11,632 bases of DNA from JBOFEH01 sp051650265 (GTDB lineage: Bacteria; Bacillota; Clostridia; Lachnospirales; Cellulosilyticaceae): assembly GCA_051650265.1 (NCBI GenBank), contig JBOFIR010000021.1:1-11632 (forward strand). The letters run 5' to 3'. A program made the translations under genes and the position numbers. Under the pieces are notes generated by a model, which saw nothing but the letters and a program-made list of their open reading frames with translations, was not told the origin of the DNA and did no database searches. This document shows positions 6,641 to 11,632 of the stretch, one piece after another (the stretch's first letter is position 1; each line of letters begins with the position of its first letter).

Positions 6641-9600
6641 TTGAACAAACTATTAACTTATGCCTTACAAGAGCGTGTGCTTGTATTAGACGGCGCAATG
6701 GGCACTTGTATTCAAAACTATGGGCTTAAAGAGGAAGACTATAAAGGTGAGCGTTTTAAGGCCCATCCTTTACTCCAAAGAGGGAACAATGACCTTCTGT
6801 GTCTGACAAGACCAGAGATTATCGAAGAAATTCATAGACAGTATTTAGAAGCAGGCAGTGACTTGATCGAGACCAATACATTCAATGCCAACCGTATTTC
6901 CCAAGCGGACTATGGGATGGAAGATGTGGTGTATGAGATGAATAGAGTTGCAGCAACTATCGCCAGAGCACAGGCAGATGCGTTTGGTAAGCTGACACCA
7001 GAAAGACCAAGATGGGTATTCGGATCAGTAGGGCCAACAAACAAGACATTATCTATCTCACCAGATGTGGAAAATCCAGCTTATCGTAATCTGGATTTTG
7101 ATGAACTAAGGTCTGCTTATGAAGAGCAGGTTCGTGGCCTTGTAGATGGCGGGGTGCATGGGATCTTGGTAGAGACGATCTTTGATACACTCAATGCGAG
7201 AGCAGCTATCTGTGCCATCCATGAGGTGGGTCAAGATCGTGGTAGAGAGATTCCAATCTTTATCTCAGGGACACTTACAGACAAAAGTGGGCGTACTTTG
7301 AGTGGGCAGACATTAGATGCATTTTTGGTGTCGATGAAGCACCCATGGGTCAAGAGTATTGGACTCAACTGCGCATTTGGTGCAAAGGATCTGATGCCAT
7401 TTATCAAAGAGATTGGAGAAAAGACAGCTTATTATGTCTCTGTTTATCCAAATGCAGGGTTACCAAACGGATTTGGTGAGTATGATGAGCGCCCACACAC
7501 GACAGCGATGCTTCTTTCAGAACTAGCGGAGGGAAGCTGTGTCAATATTGTAGGGGGATGTTGTGGAACGACGCCGGCACATATTGCAGCGATCGCTGAG
7601 GTATTTGAAGGCAAAGTGCCGCGTGTACCGAAGAAGCTACCAATCGAAAGTCAATTTGCAGGGCTTGAAGCAATGCACATTACCCGTGAGACCAACTTTG
7701 TCAATATTGGGGAGCGTACCAATGTAGCGGGATCAAAAATCTTTTTGCGTATGATCCAAAACAAGCAGTACGAAGAGGCGCTTAGCGTGGCAAGGCAACA
7801 GGTAGAAAATGGTGCCCAAATGATCGATATCAACTTTGATGATGGGCTCTTAGATTCGAAAGAAGAAATGGTGAACTTCCTACGCCTACTTGCAAGTGAA
7901 CCTGAGATTGCCAAAGTGCCTGTTGTCATCGATTCTTCCAGATGGGAAGTGATCGAGGCAGGGCTCAAGGCGATTCAAGGCAAGGCTGTTGTAAACTCGA
8001 TCTCACTTAAGAATGGTGAAGAAGAGTTCAAAAAGTACGCTCACTTTATCAAAGCGTTTGGCGCAGGTGTTGTGGTCATGGCCTTTGATGAGCAGGGGCA
8101 AGCAGATACTTACGCGCGTAAGATAGAAGTATGTGAACGTGCTTATCAGATTTTAGTGGATGAGGTGGGCTTCCCTCCAGAGGATATTATATTTGATCCT
8201 AACATCTTGGCCATTGCTACAGGGATTGAGAGTCATGACGGTTATGGCCTAGACTTTATCCGTGCGACTGAGTGGATCAAGAACAATCTCCCTTATGCCA
8301 AGGTCAGTGGGGGTGTGAGTAACTTATCTTTTGCGTTTAGAGGAAATAATACGATTCGTGAAGCCATGCATTCTGTATTTCTATACCATGCTATTCGAGT
8401 GGGGATGGATATGGGGATTGTCAATCCAGGAATGATTCAGATCTATGATGACATCGATAAGGAATTGGTGGCGGCTGTAGAGGATGTGGTCTTAGATCGT
8501 TACAAGGGTGCCAGTGAAAAACTGATGGAACTTGCACAAAAGTATCAAGGGCAGGCCAGCCAAAATGATGAAAAGACAAAGCTCGAGTGGCGCAGTAAGC
8601 CTTGTGCTGAGCGTCTTGGTTACGCCCTTGTCAAAGGGATTGGAGACTATATCCCAGAGGATATGGCAGAAGCCCTTGCAAGCTATGGGTCACCACTTAC
8701 GATCATTGAAGGCCCACTCATGGATGGGATGAAGATGGTAGGCAGTCTCTTTGGAGAGGGCAAGATGTTCTTACCTCAGGTGGTGAAGAGTGCTCGCGTG
8801 ATGAAGAAAGCTGTAGGTGAGCTGCTACCACATATGGAAACAGGAGATGGCATGGGTGCTAAGAAAGCAGGAAAGATTCTATTAGCCACTGTCAAAGGAG
8901 ATGTCCATGATATTGGTAAAAATATCGTGAGTATTGTCCTAGCATGCAACAACTTTGAGGTGATTGATCTTGGCATCATGGTGCCATGTGAGCAGATTCT
9001 AGAGGTTGCCCAAAGAGAAAAGGTGGATCTGATAGGGCTTAGCGGGCTGATCACCCCATCACTAGATGAGATGACTCATGTGGCCAAAGAGATGGAAAGG
9101 CTCGGTCTGGATATTCCACTACTTGTAGGTGGCGCAACGACTTCCAAGACACATACAGCAGTAAAGATTGCACCAGAGTACTCAGGACCAGTGATCCATT
9201 CACTAGATGCGTCAAAAGCTGTAGAGGTGGCCAAACAGCTGATGGATCCGAACAAACGTGAGGATTATAGTCAAAAGGTACGTAGCGCCTATGCGAACAT
9301 ACGTGAGCGCTACTTGGCTGAGCGTGCACCGCTCCTAGCTCTTGATACTGCCAGAGAGCTGGCGCCAAAGCAAGACTGGCAAGCGATGGCCATCACACGT
9401 CCACAACGTCTAGGTGTGAGCGTGGTAGAAGATGTGAGTGTAGAGACGCTTTGTGAGTATATTGATTGGAATTACTTCTTTACTTCTTGGGACTTCAAGG
9501 CGCCATATCCAAAGGTGCTAGAGCATCCTGTGTTTGGTCTGGAGGCACAAAAGCTCTTTGTCGATGCCAAGGAGATGCTGGGGCAGATGGCAGCCTATGG

Positions 9601-10303
9601 GGTACAGCCAAGAGGGGTATACGGACTCTTCCCAGCGCAAAGCGATGGGGAGCAGATCAAGATCTATAGCGATGAACAGGGCGAAGTTATACGTGAGACG
9701 CTCTGTACACTGCGTATGCAAAAGACTGACAAAACAGGTCACTGCCCAGCACTCGCAGACTTTGTGGCACCGGCCACAAGTGGCAAGATGGACTATATTG
9801 GGGGCTTTGTGGTGACTGCAGGTTGTGAAGTCGAGGTAATGGCACAGCAGTTTGAAGCCGCAGGCGATAGCTACAATGCCATCTTGGTCAAGGTGCTAGG
9901 AGACCGCCTCGCAGAGGCTTTTGCAGAGTATCTGCATTATCAAGTACGTAAGCAGTACTGGGGCTATAGCCCAGATGAACAGCTTGTATTCAAGTCACTT
10001 TTTGATGTGGCCTATGAGGGGATCAGGCCAGCTATTGGTTATCCAAGTTTGCCAGATCACTCAGAGAAGGAGACACTCTTTAGGTTACTAGATGCTACAG
10101 TGCATACAGGTGTTTCTCTTACTGAGAATTACCTGATGACACCTGTAGGCTCTGTATCGGGGATCTATCTTGCGGGTGCTATGAGTCACTACTTCAATGT
10201 AGGTAAGATTGGGCAAGATCAGCTCAGAAGTTACTGCGAGCAAAAAGGAATTACACCAGTATTTGCACAGAAGATGATGGGCAATCATATCGATGAAGTT
10301 TAG
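6641..10303 (+). CDS. metH: Cobalamin-dependent methionine synthase
   Basis: A 1220-residue cytoplasmic enzyme that moves a methyl group from 5-methyltetrahydrofolate via cobalamin to homocysteine, making methionine. All four modules are seen. The homocysteine domain (1-330) has zinc ligands C244, C307 and C308 in LNCAFG and GGCCG. The pterin domain (about 345-610) has GERTNV at 357 and IDSS at 430. The cap plus cobalamin domain (about 646-890) has DVHDIGKN with the cobalt ligand H756, and S801 in GLSGLITPS. The AdoMet-binding activation domain (about 915-1220) has RPAIGYP (R1129-Y1134) and the VSG-Y motif. Key residues align with E. coli MetH at a constant small offset and the length (1227 in E. 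coli) agrees, so it is intact. The start is TTG. It is a single gene between its own promoter and terminator, and no metF or reductase is nearby. Confidence 0.97.
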   Translation: MNKLLTYALQERVLVLDGAMGTCIQNYGLKEEDYKGERFKAHPLLQRGNNDLLCLTRPEIIEEIHRQYLEAGSDLIETNTFNANRISQADYGMEDVVYEMNRVAATIARAQADAFGKLTPERPRWVFGSVGPTNKTLSISPDVENPAYRNLDFDELRSAYEEQVRGLVDGGVHGILVETIFDTLNARAAICAIHEVGQDRGREIPIFISGTLTDKSGRTLSGQTLDAFLVSMKHPWVKSIGLNCAFGAKDLMPFIKEIGEKTAYYVSVYPNAGLPNGFGEYDERPHTTAMLLSELAEGSCVNIVGGCCGTTPAHIAAIAEVFEGKVPRVPKKLPIESQFAGLEAMHITRETNFVNIGERTNVAGSKIFLRMIQNKQYEEALSVARQQVENGAQMIDINFDDGLLDSKEEMVNFLRLLASEPEIAKVPVVIDSSRWEVIEAGLKAIQGKAVVNSISLKNGEEEFKKYAHFIKAFGAGVVVMAFDEQGQADTYARKIEVCERAYQILVDEVGFPPEDIIFDPNILAIATGIESHDGYGLDFIRATEWIKNNLPYAKVSGGVSNLSFAFRGNNTIREAMHSVFLYHAIRVGMDMGIVNPGMIQIYDDIDKELVAAVEDVVLDRYKGASEKLMELAQKYQGQASQNDEKTKLEWRSKPCAERLGYALVKGIGDYIPEDMAEALASYGSPLTIIEGPLMDGMKMVGSLFGEGKMFLPQVVKSARVMKKAVGELLPHMETGDGMGAKKAGKILLATVKGDVHDIGKNIVSIVLACNNFEVIDLGIMVPCEQILEVAQREKVDLIGLSGLITPSLDEMTHVAKEMERLGLDIPLLVGGATTSKTHTAVKIAPEYSGPVIHSLDASKAVEVAKQLMDPNKREDYSQKVRSAYANIRERYLAERAPLLALDTARELAPKQDWQAMAITRPQRLGVSVVEDVSVETLCEYIDWNYFFTSWDFKAPYPKVLEHPVFGLEAQKLFVDAKEMLGQMAAYGVQPRGVYGLFPAQSDGEQIKIYSDEQGEVIRETLCTLRMQKTDKTGHCPALADFVAPATSGKMDYIGGFVVTAGCEVEVMAQQFEAAGDSYNAILVKVLGDRLAEAFAEYLHYQVRKQYWGYSPDEQLVFKSLFDVAYEGIRPAIGYPSLPDHSEKETLFRLLDATVHTGVSLTENYLMTPVGSVSGIYLAGAMSHYFNVGKIGQDQLRSYCEQKGITPVFAQKMMGNHIDEV

Positions 10304-10327
10304 AACCACCTAAAGTGGGGATGAATC

Positions 10328-10359
10328 AAAAGGGCGAGGGTCATCCTACGCCCTTTTTT
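10328..10359 (+). terminator. metH intrinsic terminator
   Basis: AAAAGGGCG (10328-10336) pairs with CGCCCTTTT (10349-10357), with an inner AGG/CCT extension, and runs into T6 (10354-10359). It is 24 bases after the metH stop. Confidence 0.9.
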
Positions 10360-10411
10360 GTAAGGCGCGGTAGCTACGCGCTGCATGTGTGAGGATAGAG
10401 GGGGAGAGAAA

Positions 10412-10624
10412 GTGGCAACTAAAGAATGTGTAGGTTTGGCGGAGCGCCTGAGAGAAAAAGGAAATACGCCGTTGGCATATGCGCTACTGAGAAAACAGTA
10501 TGAACAAGGGGCATGGCAGGCAGAAGAAGCGCTGGTGCTGACTCAAAACCTAGAAAAGGCGACGCGTAACACCTATGAAACGAAGCTTCTTGCCCTGAGG
10601 GCAGAATATATAGGTATGAAATAG
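10412..10624 (+). CDS. Small hypothetical protein, predicted helical
   Basis: A 70-residue soluble, charged protein that I do not recognise. Composition suggests alpha-helices throughout (ECVGLAERLREKG; LAYALLRKQYEQG; AEEALVLTQNLEKA), with a single Cys and no signal or membrane segment. The GTG at 10412 is preferred because the G-rich site AGAGGGGGAG (10397-10406) is five bases ahead. An in-frame ATG at 10385 has no ribosome binding site and would use that site as coding sequence. It lies 56 bases before a gene for a small exported peptide and about 50 bases after the metH terminator, with no promoter I can recognise. A helical repeat or regulator-partner role is only a guess. Confidence 0.6.
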   Translation: MATKECVGLAERLREKGNTPLAYALLRKQYEQGAWQAEEALVLTQNLEKATRNTYETKLLALRAEYIGMK

Positions 10625-10633
10625 TGAACCTGA

Positions 10634-10666
10634 CATATATATAACAAGGCAGAGGTTATATATATG
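10634..10666 (+). repeat. 12-bp perfect inverted repeat touching the next ribosome binding site
   Basis: CATATATATAAC (10634-10645) and GTTATATATATG (10655-10666) pair perfectly around a nine-base loop. The right arm ends where the Shine-Dalgarno GAGGGGG (10666-10672) begins. It has no T tract, so it is not a terminator; RNA structure near translation start or a DNA operator are both possible. Confidence 0.75.
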
Positions 10667-10680
10667 AGGGGGTGCAAGCG

Positions 10681-10860
10681 ATGAAAAAAATATTAAAAAG
10701 ATATAGCAGGTTACTGTTGTTTGTGATTGGGATGGGGTTAGTGATACTAGGGAGTGTGTATACCTGGGACAACCAAGCAGCAAGCGCAGTATCTGAGACT
10801 ATAGATGAGGTATCAGGCGTACGTGTGATTGAGAAAGAACAACTCTCACTGAGTAACTAA
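10681..10860 (+). CDS. Small protein with N-terminal signal or membrane anchor
   Basis: A 59-residue protein that I do not recognise. MKKILKRYSR is strongly basic, followed by a hydrophobic segment LLLFVIGMGLVILGSVY (11-27) and then YTWDNQAASA. A Sec cleavage after ASA (residue 36) would release a 23-residue, mostly acidic and polar peptide ending LSLSN; otherwise it is a single-pass anchored protein. There is no Cys, so it is not a normal thiolactone AgrD-type precursor. The ATG at 10681 is chosen because GAGGGGG (10666-10672) is eight bases ahead; a GTG at 10672 overlaps that site. It lies 124 bases upstream of the sensor kinase, which makes a peptide/receptor relation possible but unproven. 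Confidence 0.6.
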   Translation: MKKILKRYSRLLLFVIGMGLVILGSVYTWDNQAASAVSETIDEVSGVRVIEKEQLSLSN

Positions 10861-10911
10861 AACACCATGCATGGAAGTGTAAAAAGGGCTGCGGTGTGTG
10901 TGCTACAACTG

Positions 10912-10920
10912 TGTTATAAT
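10912..10920 (+). promoter_or_regulatory. Extended -10 promoter ahead of the sensor kinase
   Basis: TGTTATAAT gives TGn plus a perfect TATAAT (10915-10920). The -35 region (CGGTGT, 10892-10897) is poor, which extended -10 promoters tolerate. The expected start is near 10927. Confidence 0.55.
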
Positions 10921-10934
10921 AGAAAGAACAGTAG

Positions 10935-10965
10935 AAATAGCACCTTCAAAGAGGGTGTTATTTTT
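10935..10965 (+). terminator. Terminator-like hairpin in the sensor kinase leader
   Basis: AAATAGCACCTTC (10935-10947) pairs with GAGGGTGTTATTT (10951-10963; 13 bp, two G-U pairs) across a three-A loop and is followed by TTTTT. It could end the upstream small-gene unit or attenuate the kinase transcript, since it lies only about eight bases after the predicted start. Confidence 0.65.
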
Positions 10966-10984
10966 GTACAAGGGGGATAAGCAG

Positions 10985-11632
10985 ATGCGTCAGGTACAAC
11001 GAAAAGAAGTAGATGTGAAGAAGCTCCTTCGCACATCTTTATGGATGAATATGATCCAGCTGATCTTAATTGTGGTGGTGATTGGCTATGCACTGGTACA
11101 GCGTAATACAGATTTATATAGTTTGATCTATGTAGCACTTGGAATCACAGCACTCAATGGTGTGATTACTATCGGGTGGTATCGCTTTACATTTCAGAGT
11201 AAAAGTGAAAGTCTGATGGATACGCTTGGCAATCTAGAAGCACTCAACAGCAAGCTTAGAGAGCAGCGCCATGATTATCTCAATCATATTCAAGTGATCT
11301 ACGGTTTACTAGAACTTGAGGAATATGAGGAAGCAAGAAAGTATATGGAGCCTGTGTATAAGGATATCCTAAAGGTGAGTAAGGCGCTTAAGACAAGTCA
11401 TCCAGCGATCAATGCTTTACTGCAGGCAAAGATGCAGATGGCGGATAACTATGGAATTGATCTATATCTTGAGATCAAGTCTAATCTTAAGGCGATCCCG
11501 CTTGAACCTTGGGAACTCTGCAAAGTACTCTCGAACCTTATTGACAATGGGATGAGTGCACTTGGCACAAAGCATGGTGTGCGTAATCTGTATATCGATG
11601 TGAGTGAAGGTGTGGACGCATATGAGATTCAG
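10985..11632 (+). CDS. Membrane sensor histidine kinase, Spo0B/GHKL type, C-terminus outside window
   Basis: The frame is open to the right edge; 216 residues are visible. Two hydrophobic helices, about 20-39 and 47-66, form a minimal membrane input region with almost no extracellular loop. A helix (SLMDTLGNLEALNSKLREQ) leads to RHDYLNHIQVIYGLLELEEY, residues 95-114, with H96 as the likely phosphorylated His in the Spo0B-like helical domain (PF14689 type). LSNLIDNGMSAL, residues 182-193, is the N box of the ATPase domain (N188). Such kinases (AgrC-, CitA- or LytS-like arrangement) pass phosphate to a response regulator, which should lie downstream outside the window. AGGGGG (10971-10976) is eight bases before the ATG. 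The preceding small exported protein might be its ligand; that is an inference. Confidence 0.88.
   Translation, partial: MRQVQRKEVDVKKLLRTSLWMNMIQLILIVVVIGYALVQRNTDLYSLIYVALGITALNGVITIGWYRFTFQSKSESLMDTLGNLEALNSKLREQRHDYLNHIQVIYGLLELEEYEEARKYMEPVYKDILKVSKALKTSHPAINALLQAKMQMADNYGIDLYLEIKSNLKAIPLEPWELCKVLSNLIDNGMSALGTKHGVRNLYIDVSEGVDAYEIQ

Noticed and set aside
9051..9815. Several open frames of about 70-105 codons on both strands inside metH
   Set aside because: They overlap the conserved cobalamin and activation domains in other frames and have Cys/Ser-rich nonsense composition.
10365..10381. GC-rich imperfect palindrome around GTAGCTAC after the metH terminator
   Set aside because: It needs a bulge to pair and has no loop or T tract; it may be chance or part of terminator surroundings.
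10681..10860. AgrD-type autoinducer precursor
   Set aside because: It has no Cys or conserved thiolactone region, and no AgrB gene is adjacent; only the general size and the kinase neighbour fit.
10865..10874. Palindrome CCATGCATGG after the small exported protein
   Set aside because: A 10-bp palindrome without supporting context is expected by chance at this scale.
1..11632. CRISPR arrays, insertion sequences, tRNA or rRNA genes
   Set aside because: No regularly spaced repeats, transposase motifs, terminal inverted repeats or RNA gene signatures were seen on either strand.

Overview
The window looks like a chromosomal segment of a low-to-medium GC Firmicute, most likely an anaerobic clostridial (Lachnospirales-type) bacterium. 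The evidence is strong purine-rich Shine-Dalgarno sites, frequent GTG/TTG starts, intrinsic hairpin plus U-tract terminators, a copper-amine-oxidase-like stalk domain on a secreted protein, and a Spo0B/GHKL-type sensor kinase. A Cellulosilyticum-like organism is my guess from style only; nothing in the sequence proves a genus.

Layout. (1) Positions 2-3106 hold small GNAT-family N-acetyltransferases and one eukaryotic-type kinase-like protein, all on the + strand. The end of one acetyltransferase and a complete RimJ/RimL-like one are followed by a hairpin. A new transcription unit then starts (extended -10 promoter at 879-907) and carries a possible 20-codon leader ORF, the kinase-like gene and two more GNATs, ending at a strong terminator (3067-3106). 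(2) Positions 3205-4608 encode a secreted zinc carboxypeptidase of the M14 family with a copper-amine-oxidase-N-like domain and an acidic repeat tail. (3) Positions 4677-6431 on the - strand encode a cytoplasmic DUF4091/GH123-like putative glycosidase. It converges on the carboxypeptidase gene, and the two share an 18-bp perfect-stem bidirectional terminator. (4) Positions 6641-10303 encode full-length, E. coli-like cobalamin-dependent methionine synthase (MetH) with all four modules and a TTG start, transcribed divergently from the glycosidase from a recognisable promoter and closed by a terminator. (5) Positions 10412-11632 hold an unrecognised 70-aa protein, a 59-aa protein with an N-terminal signal/anchor segment, and the N-terminal part of a two-helix membrane sensor histidine kinase that runs off the window. 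This last block has a 12-bp perfect inverted repeat touching a ribosome binding site, and a terminator-like hairpin directly behind an extended -10 promoter in front of the kinase.

How the genes fit together. MetH is housekeeping. The carboxypeptidase and the DUF4091 protein suggest peptide and glycan scavenging, but they share only a terminator. The acetyltransferase/kinase block looks like small-molecule or protein modification functions of unknown targets. The most interesting part is the end: a small exported peptide next to a sensor kinase with attenuator-like RNA structures could be a peptide-signalling module, but it has no cysteine and no visible processing gene, so this remains an inference.
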